DNA of 64,000 bases from Oscheius onirici (lineage: Eukaryota; Nematoda; Chromadorea; Rhabditida; Rhabditidae), in contig OW051470.1 of the NCBI GenBank assembly GCA_932521025.1, forward strand, positions 1,240,001 through 1,304,000, given 5' to 3'. Every line of letters begins with the position of its first letter. Position 1 is the first letter of the stretch. Positions 10,232-20,699 of the stretch are shown here, piece after piece. Under the pieces are notes generated by a model that searched no databases, was not told the DNA's origin, and saw nothing but the letters and a program-made list of their open reading frames with translations. Both the position numbers and the translations under genes were made by a program.

Positions 10232-10569
10232 AGTAGACAATAAAGATGTTATTTATTACCAGGAAGAAGTTAAAATAAACCCTATTCTGTAAGCTGTCCT
10301 TATGCATACCTTACTCAACGCTTCTATTGGTAGACAACAGGAAATATGTTACAGCAATGTACACAGAATTTCGGACAAATGGATTGCATTGCAAGAAAGT
10401 ACTTTTTTGTAAGCTTTTTACCAAAAATGCAAAGTTTTTCTATTCCATCAATCAAAAGTTTTTGGAAACAAAAACTTTGTAAAAAAAATTATAAATAGAA
10501 AGTTGTAAAAAAAAAGCTAAAAGCACCTGTATTCGACAGTCTTCACGAGTGGCAGACGGCAGCTGAAGA

Positions 10570-10677
10570 ATGGAGGAAATCGAGGAGCAGAGGAAGCAAT
10601 TTGACGATCTACTCCACGAGATGAAGGAACTCAACAAGCTGCGTATTGATCATCCGGACAAATTCAACTCCGCTCTG
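10570..10677 (+). pseudogene. Orphan copy of STAR gene exon 1
   Basis: This 36-codon exon (MEEIEEQRKQFDD...) with its GTTAGT donor matches exon 1 of the STAR gene at 16850-16743 over the protein and both flanks. The KH-encoding exon is absent from this side. It came with the left arm of the inverted repeat and may still have promoter activity. Confidence 0.85.
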
Positions 10678-10900
10678 GTTAGTTCTTTTTCTGGATTCTT
10701 TGGTTGAAACGACTGTGGAGCTACCATGTACTCTCTTGTCCTCTCAGTAGAACTACCCAGTTGAATGCCTCTTTGAGAACAGAGATTGTGGAGCTACCGT
10801 ATCCTCAGCTATCTTGTGACCATCAGTAGAACTACCTATCTGACTCACGTAACAATTCCATCTTCAAAACAATTCTTTCACGTAACAATTCCATCTTCAG

Positions 10901-10969
10901 GAAATCGCTGCTCTGAGAGAGCAGCTTCGCCAAGAGCATCTTCAGGGAATCGCTGCCCTCGAACACTAG
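10901..10969 (+). pseudogene. Shuffled copy of coiled-coil exon 4
   Basis: After a CATCTTCAG acceptor the sequence reads EIAALREQLRQEHLQ, a direct copy of exon 4 of the gene at 8379, then stops at 10967-10969. It is in phase 0, so the orphan STAR exon at 10570 could splice to it and give a short chimeric coiled-coil peptide. That is a possibility, not evidence of expression. 10970-11318 shows no gene. Confidence 0.55.
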
Positions 10970-11318
10970 ATCCTCTTGCTATACTTTTATTTGAGTTGAG
11001 AGAGTTGTTACACTTTTAGGACTCTTGAGAGTTTCCATACTTTTATCAGAATTATTATTCGCGTTGCTTCCTCTTTCTTTCATTGCACCTGTTCTTCAAT
11101 TCTTTTCTTCTGCCAATCTGACCTAGTATCAAAGTATGTTTATATAATTGTTCGCGTTTCTTCCTCGAACACTAGATCTTAGTTTTGTCGAAGTACGAGT
11201 ACAGAAGATCAAACCGACAGTCTAGACAAGGAAAAAAACCTTCTCATTAGTATTTCCCCGCCATCAGAACCCCAATAAATTCTCCAATTTTCCCAGTCTG
11301 ATAATCAGTCTCTCGACC

Positions 11319-11552
11319 ATGAAGCTTCCTCTCTTGCCCTCTTTTGCGTAAGTTCTTCTCGTCCCTACCCTCAACAAAAAATTACCGCAGATTCTTCTCG
11401 CTAACCCGACGCTCGGATACTATTCCAGAGCAGGTGCCGGTCTCACTCGGACCGTAACTCATCGTGCAACCTTGCCCAGGGGCAAATTTCTTCTGAATTC
11501 TACTCCTGTTCCTCCAGTTCATGGAAAGAGATCGGCTGAAGAGAAAATCTGA
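11319..11552 (+). pseudogene. Small secreted-peptide paralogue C (frame disrupted)
   Basis: The layout is as in paralogue B: ATG at 11319, intron GTAAGT...ACCGCAG, exon 2 from 11391. Exon 2 in the ancestral frame reads ILLANPTLGYYSRAG and runs 53 codons to 11550-11552, with a dibasic site in GKRSAEEKI. Exon 1 lacks one base relative to paralogues A and B, so the joined frame instead stops after about 30 residues. It is therefore a recent pseudogene, or a one-base sequence error hides an intact gene. The 5' flank (CATTAGTATTT, CCCAATAAAT, TCTCGACC) is well conserved with paralogue B. A piece of exon 2 also occurs inverted near 7965-8050. Confidence 0.55.
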
Positions 11553-12154
11553 GATGATGAAATAGAATAAAGTTTTAATAGTAAATGTTCTGTTAATCAT
11601 ATTGTAGGCAGTCTGTCAGTAGTTTGTCATTCTGTCGGGCATTATAGTACCGATGAGAATTTGACCAGATTGATGAGAAATCTACCACTACTCACCAGTT
11701 ATAGCCACCGGGCCCTTTGATTTATTCTGCTGGCGCGTGTAAAAACAAGACTCTCTCCTGGACATGAAGCCTGCTACCCTAAGGTCATTCTCTCAAAATA
11801 GACTCTAACTGTTCCGGTCGGAAGGAAAATGGGGCCACACTGATAAACTTTATCAAGGACAGATTTCTCATAGTTGTTTATAAGGGTGATTCTATTTCTC
11901 AAACCATATCTCCCCTTTTCCATTTCGTGACTCATGGGATTTCCAGGCTTGTCTTCTCAGGTAAGATTCAGAGAGACAGCTGCTTGTTTATTATTCGAAA
12001 TATTTCAAAAGTTCTGTTCTTTGGGGGAAGGGTCCCCCGTTTGATTAATGACCAGTGACTCATTGTCAAGTCAAATTTCTCATCAGTAGTATAAAACGAG
12101 ACGCGATTGTTTTTGTGTCCCCTCAGTTTCACTGACCTACCAACGACTTCAACT

Positions 12155-12472
12155 ATGAGAGAGCTCGCTAACACTGTCGTCTATCTTCCTCCACCGAACC
12201 CCCAACAAACTGTTCTTCTTCTTCCCAATCAACAGCAACAGCCTCCATCCACCCAGTGCAACTTTTTAGCAAAAAACTGCTGTCTCTTCAGCTGTGGAAT
12301 CCTGGTAGCCATTGTGCTCTACGTTATCGTGATATTCATCATGGCCAAGTTCTCTGTCGACTGGAAGATTCATATCCAGTTCACCATGTGGTATATCGCC
12401 TTTTCTGTGCTTTTGTTCGCCGGATTAGCCGTTTGGAGATGGTGTGTCGGTTGTAAAGCTGCCGTTCAATAA
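12155..12472 (+). CDS. Small two-helix membrane protein
   Basis: This single-exon ORF of 105 aa starts MRELANTVVYLPPP; a start 16 codons upstream is also open. A proline/glutamine-rich N-terminus precedes CNFLAKNCCLFSCG and two hydrophobic segments, about residues 49-66 and 75-95, then ends WRWCVGCKAAVQ. AATAAA overlaps the stop codon, a compact 3' end typical of nematodes. The five N-proximal and two C-proximal cysteines may be palmitoylated or paired. The family is not recognised. Confidence 0.5.
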   Translation: MRELANTVVYLPPPNPQQTVLLLPNQQQQPPSTQCNFLAKNCCLFSCGILVAIVLYVIVIFIMAKFSVDWKIHIQFTMWYIAFSVLLFAGLAVWRWCVGCKAAVQ

Positions 12473-12530
12473 AGTATGTTTCTCTGTCTATCTCACTGAA
12501 TCCAACACAAAGTGCTGTATCTTTATTCAT

Positions 12531-13034
12531 CTATCTTGAAGAGATACTACTTCCGTCCTCTTTTAGACCTTCTTTTCTATGAAGACTGTCGACAGGCGAC
12601 GAACCCCATTCGGCTTGTTCGTCTTTGTCCAAATGTCCTTGATTGCCTTACCTTCCTGACATCGAACGTGGTAGACGGCAAAGTAGTGTTGTTTTCCGCC
12701 CTCCGGAATCACTTTGTTCTGGAACTAGACCCGGATATTCACCGTCTCGCTCGCCTTGATGAAGCCCATCGGTGGTTGAACGCGGAAAATGTCAGCCGAA
12801 GTACACTTTACTTTAAAGCTGTGCTTATCCAAAGTCGTGTTCTTCAGCTGCACATCACAATAGACGGGCTTCTTGTCAGTTGTACAAGCAAAGCAGACAA
12901 ACTGTGGTGACATCTCCAGCTTGAATTCTGGCTCTCCGACTCTGTTCGGCAGTGGCTTGCTTGGGTTCTTCTCTCGGTGGAGCGACTATAGACTTTGCGG
13001 GTTTAACATCTTTTTTTGTCGTCGGAAGGGACAT
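12531..13034 (-). pseudogene. Major sperm protein (MSP)-domain gene with an internal stop
   Basis: Exon 1 (13034-13008, MSLPTTKKD) joins exon 2 (from 12955) across a 52-nt intron with a weak CAAG acceptor. Exon 2 encodes an MSP fold: FKLEMSPQFVCFACTT, FKVKCTSADIFRVQPPMGFI, TVNIRV, then FQNKVIPEGGKQHYFAVYHV. Between NIRV and FQNK is an in-frame TAG at 12725-12727, where MSP proteins normally have tryptophan (V-W-F-Q-N). The frame then stays open to 12531. MSPs form the cytoskeleton and signal of nematode sperm. One G-to-A change in TGG explains the stop, so this is a young pseudogene, a readthrough gene or a sequence error. Confidence 0.7.
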
Positions 13035-13307
13035 ATTTTAAACTTTTACTTTGGGTGAGCTATTTATAGAGACAATTGATATCGTAACTTCGTAATTTTT
13101 AAAAAAGATACTTCCTTTATTAATTAGTGAAAAATGGGAAAAGACATGGCTTGCAAAAACATTTCTCAATTCAGTCATCTTCATCTTTCTCAAGCCTTAC
13201 TCATCGATGCGCGGTATGACAGTGTTGCATACGAAACAAAATATGGAAGTACGTCTGTTATAAAAACGAGCAAAAACGAGCACTGGAAAAATCACATTTC
13301 TCCAAGA

Positions 13308-13791
13308 ATGATCTCCTTTTTTGCAATGGCACTTCTTTCAGTGGCTCTGGTTCCCATGGTAGGTCTTTATGTCACACTGTCTGTCAGTATGTCAGCTTGT
13401 CTCTCTGTCAGTCAGTCTGTCAGTCTGTCTGTCAGTCAGTATGTCAACCTGTCTCTCTGTCAGTCAGTCTGTCAGTATGTCAACCTGTCAGCATGTTTCT
13501 CTGTCCCCTGAGTTCATCCGTCCCTCAGACTATCAGTCTCCAACCCTCCTATATTCTTCAGACAGTAGCCGGCAGACCAGAGTTTCGACAACAAAATTCA
13601 ACTCTTCATCTCAAAAAACAGCCACAGTCGCATCGACCGCCAAATCGATGAAAACATCTATGAAGACAACAACTTCTAAGCCAACAGCGACGACATCTGA
13701 AGATCCTCTAAATTTACGAGGATCTGCTCGTTCCACAACGTTCCAGTACCTCACTATGGCCTTAGTTCCTTTGATTTTAGTCACTGTCTGA
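13308..13791 (+). CDS. Secreted Ser/Thr-rich (mucin-like) protein, possibly GPI-anchored
   Basis: Exon 1 (13308-13358) encodes a signal peptide, MISFFAMALLSVALVPM. The intron (GTAGGT...TATCAG) is filled with CAGTCTGT microsatellite, and exon 2 (13537-13791) joins in phase for 101 aa. The mature part is rich in Ser, Thr and Lys (KTSMKTTTSKPTATTS) and ends in a hydrophobic tail, YLTMALVPLILVTV, as expected for a GPI signal. A longer N-terminus from 13134 is open but would bury the signal peptide. AATAAA follows the stop. Confidence 0.5.
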
Positions 13792-14194
13792 GTTCAATAA
13801 AGACTACTGTTACTTGATTAGAAAGACATCGGAAACAACAGCCACTCCTCACACCGAGGGATCAAAAACAGAGAGGTACAACTAGCCGAATAGGCCAGAA
13901 AATGGTACAAAAGTTGACAGAGAGCGTACAGGGCTTTTACGTCTGCAGCTGTTGGAAAAAAGGCTAAAGAGCTGAGATCACAATGACTGGTGACCTCTTC
14001 GGCATCCAGATGCCGCGAGTGACCTAACAGATAGCACTGTGATTCATCCCAGAAATTGTTTCGAGCTCAGTCTCTTGTAATCCTGTGACAGTCCGTCGAT
14101 TCGCTTACATAAGAAGCTGGAAAACGTCTAGCTATCTGGCAGTAAAGGAGACGACAGCAGAAAAGACGGCAGAAAAGAAGCGAAAATCACACAG

Positions 14195-14463
14195 TAGACA
14201 TGGCTGACGAGCCGGGCCGGGCTTGGGCCTGTTTTTTGACCAAAATCTGCATTTTTTCGTCATTTTTAGTAAAAAAGTTCAGCAAAGTATAACAATATTA
14301 TTATTCTTTGATTTAATTCTAAAATGCGCTAAAATGCACTATAATAGGACCATCTTCATTTTTAGTCGTTTTTGGTCCAGTCCCGGTTCGACGGCCAAGT
14401 CTGGGGACCGGGCCCAGGCGGGCCGGCCCGGGCCTGGAATCTCCGGCCCGGAGCCATGTCTAT
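14195..14463. mobile_element. GC-ended foldback MITE (TAGACATGGCT...AGCCATGTCTA)
   Basis: Perfect 11-bp ends continue into GC-rich imperfect arms (GGGCCGGGC / GCCCGGGCC). It has no coding capacity. A TACTTGG-type element (14464-14603) abuts its right end. Confidence 0.65.
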
Positions 14464-14603
14464 TATACTTGGACGTCGAGTCGAAAAGCCGAGTCACAAG
14501 CCGATTCGAGTCGAGTTCTGGACCGACCCGAGTCGAGTCGAGCCGACTCGTGGCTCAAATCGAGCTCGACTCGGCTCGAGTCGAGTCTAGTTGCCCAAAT
14601 ATA
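14464..14603. mobile_element. TACTTGG foldback element
   Basis: It runs from TATACTTGG to GCCCAAATATA with a GAGTCGAGTCGAG-rich interior. It is a divergent member of the TACTTGGGC family. 14604-15028 holds no supported gene. Confidence 0.6.
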
Positions 14604-15028
14604 ATGTCTATCACAGAGAGCGAGACTCTGGAACCAGAAGAAGGTATATATGAAAAACGGGCGTGGGTACAGAAATAGCGTACGTGACGGTTACGGTAGA
14701 GGCTACCGTAACCGAAAAATAACAGATTGGAGGGAAAATGATAGAAAGATGTTGACTGGCCTGACATCTGAAATCAGACAATCGACAGCCAACTAGTCAT
14801 TCCACTCTGACCTTTCCTACTACACAGTCTAGTAGAACAGACCGAGAACTCTATTCCAACAGATTCTTTTTGGTATGACCAGATATCTTTGAGCATTCGC
14901 GACATCTTATGACATGACAGACTCTCTTGTCTTCATTACAGGAGAACTCACTGCTGAAAACATTGAGAAAAAGAGAACAAGTCTTCGAATCAACACTTCA
15001 ATTTCCCAAATACACACAAGAAGAAAAC

Positions 15029-16850
15029 TCAGATTTTCTTCTTCTTGGCCGCCTCGGGCTTCAATCCTTCCGGCCTGTAGGTGCCCTTAATAATGGCCAA
15101 CTGGACGAGCTGCTTCTTCTTGTAGACGTCGTCACAGGGCTCCAGGAGCTCCTTAACACGACTGACGGCCTCCCGAAGACGCTGCTCACACTTCTTCCTC
15201 TTCTTGTCCGACGACTTGACAAAGACGTGCAGCGGCTCGTCCAGATGCTCCCAGCCGACGGTTCCGCGCAGTTTCTTCTCCTTTTCCACGTCGTGAATCG
15301 ATCCCAAACCGCGGATGACAATCTTGCAGCCCGTGTCGGCTTCCAGTTGACGGAGACTGATTCCAGACGGACCGAGAAGACGACCAATGAGGTTGCAGTT
15401 ACGACCACGGACGTCCAGAGTCTCGGGGATTGGAATCTTTTCGGTCAGGACGACGGCACGCTGCTCCACAAAGTCGTCGTCGTCATCCGCCTCGTCGGCA
15501 GAGATCAGCTCCCAGACGCGGGTGATTTCGCCGGTCAGCAGGGTCTGGAAGTTGAGGGAGTAAGTAAGGCTGTTTAAAGGACTGTCAGAACAATCCAATT
15601 TCACAGTATGTGGCTAGTAGACTCCCAGGAAGCAAGGTAGAACATCAATCTAACAAAAGCTCAGAGCAATCAGTTGTTTGGGTGAGAATCTGGAGCTCTA
15701 ATAGAACAAGCTTAGGTTATTGGAAGATTTCACGGAGATTGAGTTAAGAAAACAGTACAATGTCCAGTCATATCCCAAATTAATAGCGATGGCAATTTTC
15801 AATAGATCCAACGGAACAACCAAAGCTTTCACATAATGGACTGACAAGTATTTTGAACTGGAGGTTTAGGAACTTGGAAGGAACTGAACTAAATCCAGAC
15901 GGCGGTCAAACATATATAGGTACCACAAAGTCATGTGGATGGTCAAGGGATGAGTGATGTGAGAATGGAAGGGTTCAGACTCAGACAGAATTATTTTGAG
16001 TCTTGAGACAGATTATGGATCACAGTAGATCTACTGCTCCAAACCCACCGTACAGGGTTAAAGATGAATGGGAAGCCGTGTATTCCAGTACTGGACAATG
16101 CTGATCAAAATAGGGTACAGGGAAGTAGAGAGTCACATAGGTAATTCTACCGATGGGGACAAGAGTACAGGACACGGAAGGGTTCAGATTCAGGCTCAGA
16201 CAGGAAATATAGATAAGGATGAGGAGTACAGGACAGACAGGAAAGAGTCTTGAGACAGATCATGATCACAGTAGATCTACCAGTCCAAACCCACGGTACA
16301 GGGTTAAAGAGGGGTTGAATGGGAAGTTGGGTATTCCAGTACTGGACAGTTCTGATCAAAAGGATACTAGATAGTCGGATAGGTAATTCTACTGATGGGG
16401 GCAAGAGTACATGACACGGAAGGGTTCAGATTCAGGCTCAGACAGGAAAGATTTTAGATAAGGACGAGGATACTGTAGATCTACCAGGGCAAACCTATGG
16501 AACAGGACGACAATGAATGGGAAAGGATCTTAAAATACTGGATAGTTCTAATCAAAACAGGGTACAGGACACAAGAGAGTCAGATAGGTAGTTCTACTGA
16601 TGGTCACAAGATAGCTGAGGATACGGTAGCTCCACAGTCTCTGTTCTCAAAGAGGCATTCAACTGGGTAGTTCTACTGAGAGGACAAGAGTATAGTACAT
16701 GCTCCAGTTGTTCCAACCAAAGAATCCAGAAAAAGAACTAACCAGAGCGGAGTTGAATTTGTCCGGATGATCAATACGCAGCTTGTTGAGTTCCTTCATC
16801 TCGTGGAGTAGATCGTCAAATTGCTTCCTCTGCTCCTCGATTTCCTCCAT
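15029..16850 (-). CDS. STAR-family KH-domain RNA-binding protein (quaking/GLD-1 type, 207 aa)
   Basis: Exon 1 (16850-16743) encodes a charged 36-aa segment (MEEIEEQRKQFDDLLHEMKE), a short QUA1-like dimerisation helix. A 1.2-kb intron follows, then exon 2 (15544-15029), in phase 0. The maxi-KH domain contains GRLLGPSGISLRQLEA (about residues 90-105), GCKIVIRGLGS and GWEHLDEPLHVFV, followed by a QUA2-like segment (KKKQLVQLAIIKGTYRPEG). It ends AAKKKKI. STAR proteins bind bipartite UACUAAY-type RNA and act in splicing or translational control. The protein is shorter than GLD-1 or ASD-2 but matches small nematode STAR genes. The intron holds a long tandem repeat. Exon 1 and its 370-bp upstream region, shared with the 3' end of the gene at 17.2 kb, are duplicated at 10.57 kb. 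Confidence 0.85.
15950..16600. repeat. Tandem repeat in the STAR intron (about 200-240-bp units)
   Basis: Words such as GGTAATTCTACTGATGGGG, TTCCAGTACTGGACA and GGGTTCAGATTCAGGCTCAG recur about three times in order. Copies of the same words flank the orphan STAR exon on the left arm. Confidence 0.75.
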
Positions 16851-17219
16851 TCTTCAGCTGCCGTCTGCCACTCGTGAAGACTGTCGAATACAAGTGCTTT
16901 TAGCTTTTTTTACAACTTTCTATTTATAATTTTTTTTACAAAGTTTTTGTTTCCAAAAGCTTTTGATTGATGGAATAGAAAAACTTTGGTAAAAAGCTTA
17001 CAAAAAAGCACTTTCTTGCAATGCAATCCATTTGTCCGAAATTCTGTGTACATTGCTGTAACATATTTCCTGTTGTCTACCAATAGAAGCGTTGAGTAAG
17101 GTATGCATAATCCGACGAGCTTGCAGCGTAAATATTCCCCTAGGGGCCTAAGGACAGCTTACAGAATAGGGTTTATTTTAACTTCTTCCTGGTAATAAAT
17201 AACATCTTTATTGTCTACT

Positions 17220-19582
17220 TCAGCCACGAATAGAAGGTTCGAACAGAATCTTCATCCTTTCCCGAACATGCAGAGGAAATATTCCTTTGTACAGAGCAAT
17301 GAACCGATAGCTCAAATCAGTTGTCCGTACTTCGAGGGGTGGAGGACGATGAACTTCTGCCCAGTGCTTGTGAAGAGCTTGGTTTGGGGAAGTTAGCATT
17401 TCATTAAAACGTACGCTGAGCATGTTTGTCAAGTATTACTAAAATCACACGTACCTCGCCTGCGGGCGATCGGAACAGTACCCAATGAAAATTCCATTGT
17501 CTTCCCCGCTATATTCATACGGAAATGGATGATTTTCTTTAGTAGCTTCTTTTTGACGACCAAGTCTCGTGTTATCATAAGCCTTCTTACAAAGTTTGCA
17601 TTGGACCAAAAAGACTATGTTTGTCAAGTGACAGTCACATCTGGTATCACTCCATTTATAAGGACAGTTTTGAGCTGCACATTGCTGCAAATTGTATATT
17701 CTCACTGATGGTGCTTTCTACAAACTTGTCCATCTCCAGGCAAGTTTACAAAGCAGGTAATTCCACGAGTATCAAACACAGGTATCAGTACTGGATGAAG
17801 GAAACGCGAACGGTTTAGGAGCTAAAAACACATTTTTGTCAGCATTGAAAATACTTACCTCCTCCAACTCTCTAGCTTCAGCCACATTTCCATCTATAGC
17901 ATCATCCGTGGGCCGTGGTACGCTCAAAACTGACTGAAAAAAAAAACTGGCAAAAGTTTAATTGTTGGAAAAAACTATAGCCTTACTCTTTGAAGTCTAA
18001 TAAATGCTTCTTGGTAAACATCTACCGCGTAGTTCTTTAAACAAGTTTCACGATCAGTTCCGAAAGAAAACAGGGGCTGTCTCGCAGCGAAAATGTTCGA
18101 TTTGAAAATGGTCACTTTGCAAAAATCTTGGCTGAGTATCCAATGTTTACACGTTATACCAATTTGGCTACAACACGCAAACGTTGGATACTCAGCCAAG
18201 ATTTTTGCAAAGTGACCTTTTTCGAATCGAACATTTTCGCTGCGAGACAGCCCCAGAAAACAAACTCCTTGAAGTAGGCGAAGCTCTCCTAGAGCAATGA
18301 TTCCCTGAAGATGCTCTTGGCGAAGCTCTCCTAGAGCAATGATTCCCTGAAGATGCTCTGGGCGAAGCTGCTGCTCTTGGCGAAGCTCTCCTAGAGCAAT
18401 GATTCCCTGAAGATGCTCTGGGCGAAGCTCTCCTAGAGCAATGATTCCCTGAAGATGCTCTGGGCGAAGCAGCTGCTCTTGGCGAAGCTCTCCTAGAGCA
18501 ATGATTCCCTGAAGATGCTCTGGGCGAAGCAGCTGCTCTTGGCGAAGCTCTCCTAGAGCAATGATTCCCTGAAGATGCTCTGGGCGAAGCTGCTGCTCTT
18601 GGCGAAGCTCTCCTAGAGCAATGATTCCCTGAAGATGCTCTGGGCGAAGCTGCTGCTCTTGGCGAAGCTCTCCTAGAGCAATGATTCCCTGAAGATGCTC
18701 TGGGCGAAGCAGCTGCTCTTGGCGAAGCTCTCCTAGAGCAATGATTCCCTGAAGATGCTCTGGGCGAAGCAGCTGCTCTTGGCGAAGCTCTCCTAGAGCA
18801 ATGATTCCCTGAAGATGCTCTGGGCGAAGCTCTCCTAGAGCAATGATTCCCTGAAGATGCTCTGGGCGAAGCTGCTGTCTCAGAGCAGCGATTTCCTGAA
18901 GATGGAATTGTTACGTGAAAGCCAACTGTTTCTTTTTTGGCCCTCTAATTGTAAGGAATTGAAAAACTTGTAATATTAAAATTCTGTAAAATGTGTCCCT
19001 TCTCACCGCCTCATGGTCAGGAACAATTTCCTGTTTTATTTTTTGCTTGACTGCTTCAATACCACCTTCTTCCTTTGTCGAAACTTCATCCATTTCGGAA
19101 GTCTGAATGCGTAAAAATATTTTGAGTAAAACTACTTTAAGGAAACAACGAATAGTACAAATAGGAATGTGGGGTTGGTGGTAGAGAAACTAATAAAACA
19201 CCAATTAATAGTTTGAAAATGGATCTGATTAGAAAAGAGAAACCATGCAAACAACGAACCAACGACCTCAATGTCAAGGTCTCACCAGGTGTGACAATCT
19301 CGACTATTAAGACATTGTAAAAAATGCCTTGAACGAACCCATCCGGACTGTCTACCAATACACATACCTTTTGAGCTTGTTCCAAAGTTTCCTGGGGTTC
19401 CTTAATTTTCAATTCAGCAAGGTTTTTGACATCTTTGGTCTCTTCGTTTTCAATTTGGCCGCTGAACTTGAAGGTATACTGTTGTTGTTCACTGAATACC
19501 TTCCGCACTGATCTGTATCCGGTTTTTCCTGCTTAATATCCTTCTTAGGAATTTCGGGAGGCGTTGAACTGTTGCGAGACAT
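17220..19582 (-). CDS. Unrecognised Cys-rich, GIY-YIG-like protein, copy 2 with coiled-coil expansion (518 aa)
   Basis: Exons 19582-19500, 19461-19368, 19102-19007, 18895-18266, 18076-17987, 17933-17859, 17821-17792, 17717-17455 and 17415-17220 join in phase with no stop. The structure equals copy 1 except that exon 4 is 630 nt instead of 120 nt, because of an in-frame 60-bp array encoding units of PEHLQGIIALGELRQEQLLR. The C-terminal core is kept (CDC, NIVFLVQC-x2-C, NGIFIGYCSDR, HKHW, SYRFIALYKG). Exon 6 and the insert between the two motifs differ from copy 1 at several residues, so the copies have diverged yet stayed open. Function is unknown; see copy 1 for the GIY-YIG argument. Confidence 0.7.
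18073..18254. mobile_element. hAT-like hairpin MITE, second copy
   Basis: It is the inverted counterpart of 9197-9378, with the same 182-bp length and the same 8-bp flanks (AGAAAACA on both sides). It was therefore present before the arms were duplicated. Confidence 0.85.
18269..18880. repeat. 60-bp in-frame minisatellite (11 copies of the core)
   Basis: GCAATGATTCCCTGAAGATG occurs eleven times at 40-60-bp spacing, alternating with GCTGCTCTTGGCGAAGC words. Unit length stays a multiple of 3, so the reading frame of exon 4 is preserved. The left arm has only about two units. Confidence 0.95.
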
Positions 19583-20036
19583 CCTTGGATTCCTCAAAAA
19601 GTTTATTAAATGGCAAAAATTAGAAAATGGAAGAAAGAATGTTAGTTTAGAGAAGTGACACTCTCGCGAAACTTTCATCGATAAAGCAATACTCTCGCGA
19701 AACTTTAAGGCATTAAAAGAGCTTAAAAGATTGCGGAGGTGGACGGACAGTAACGTGATAAGCTTAAAACTGTGGGGAAAATATTTTGGTCCTAGTCATA
19801 AGACTCTGCTAAAACTGTTTGGATAGCAGAATCATGGTGGAGCGGAGCGGAGGGGAGACAGAATCTATTCGAAGCGAGTGGAGAAATTGAGCGCTGATAA
19901 AACCTTTTATCGCCTCAAGAAGGGGGACGGGTCTCGGGAGAAGTATTTTCGCTACTCACCCCGCCCTTTCGAAACTGCGAAAAAATTTGGGAACTTGGTG
20001 ACATCAGACGTTTGGTAAAGAAAATGGCATGAAGAC

Positions 20037-20632
20037 TATACTTGGGCACGAGCCGAAATTTGTAGGCTCGAGAGGTATGGTCGAGCCGAGCCGGCTCGAG
20101 CCTCCAAGCCAAAAATTTCAGAATGAAGTTTTTTTCAAATTCCCCGAAGTGCCTGATAACTTCTTCTCAAGGTAGTTTTAGTCAACAGTGTTGACTCAAC
20201 ATCAGGTTTGCAACGCCCTTCCAGTGCCAAAGTTACGTACTATCCCCCCATATATTCCTTGTGTGGGAACTAGCGAATCCAGAAGCAAAGTCTCTTAATA
20301 GTGACTTGTCTAAACTTGTTACTACGAAGTTAGTTATCCAAAACATTTTTTTACTCTGTGTTTATTTTTGAAAGTGTATTTGGGCAGTGTTCATCGAGGA
20401 AAAATAGAAAAAAAACTGAAGAAAACAACGTTAAAAACGATGATACCTAATCGTTACGCACTTTTGCAGAAGAAATTTCCGCACACCACTGATCGGAAAG
20501 CTAAGAAAAATTCGAAATTTGAAAAAAAAAAGCTCGAGCCGAGCCGGCTCGCGGACCCTCTTCGAGCGAGCCGGCTCGTGGACCTTTGTCGAACCCCCTT
20601 CGAGCCGAGCCGGCTCGAGCTGCCCAAGTATA
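20037..20632. mobile_element. TACTTGGGC foldback element, long form (596 bp)
   Basis: It is bounded by TATACTTGGGC and GCCCAAGTATA. The interior matches 7305-7849 inverted, with extra GAGCCGGCTCG words at the right end. 20633-20699 continues with sequence matching 6785-6848. Confidence 0.75.
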
Positions 20633-20699
20633 ATTGTCACACTGTAACTGTCACTCAGTCTCTCAAGGTTCATTTCCCCCGATTAGATTTAGTTTTGCC

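Larger units (their letters stand above)
7305..10845. repeat. Left arm of a large inverted repeat
   Basis: The sequence matches the reverse complement of 16578-20632. Homology covers the TACTTGGGC element, the complete Cys/GIY-YIG-like gene, the upstream region and first exon of the STAR gene, and part of its first intron. It stops at CTATCTGACTC near 10845. The arms differ by point changes, small indels and a 510-bp expansion in the right arm. The spacer 10846-16577 is 5.7 kb. Confidence 0.85.
16578..20632. repeat. Right arm of the large inverted repeat
   Basis: This is the reverse complement of 7305-10845. It holds STAR exon 1, the second Cys/GIY-YIG-like gene and a long TACTTGGGC element. 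It is longer than the left arm mainly because of the 60-bp array at 18269-18880. Confidence 0.85.

Noticed and set aside
14927-15577. 216-codon plus-strand ORF
   Set aside because: It is the antisense shadow of the STAR gene's exon 2, whose KH motifs and splice sites are clear.
18269-18880. Regular 60-bp repeats resembling a CRISPR array
   Set aside because: There are no unique spacers, the units are contiguous and in frame, and the genome is a eukaryote. It is a coding minisatellite.
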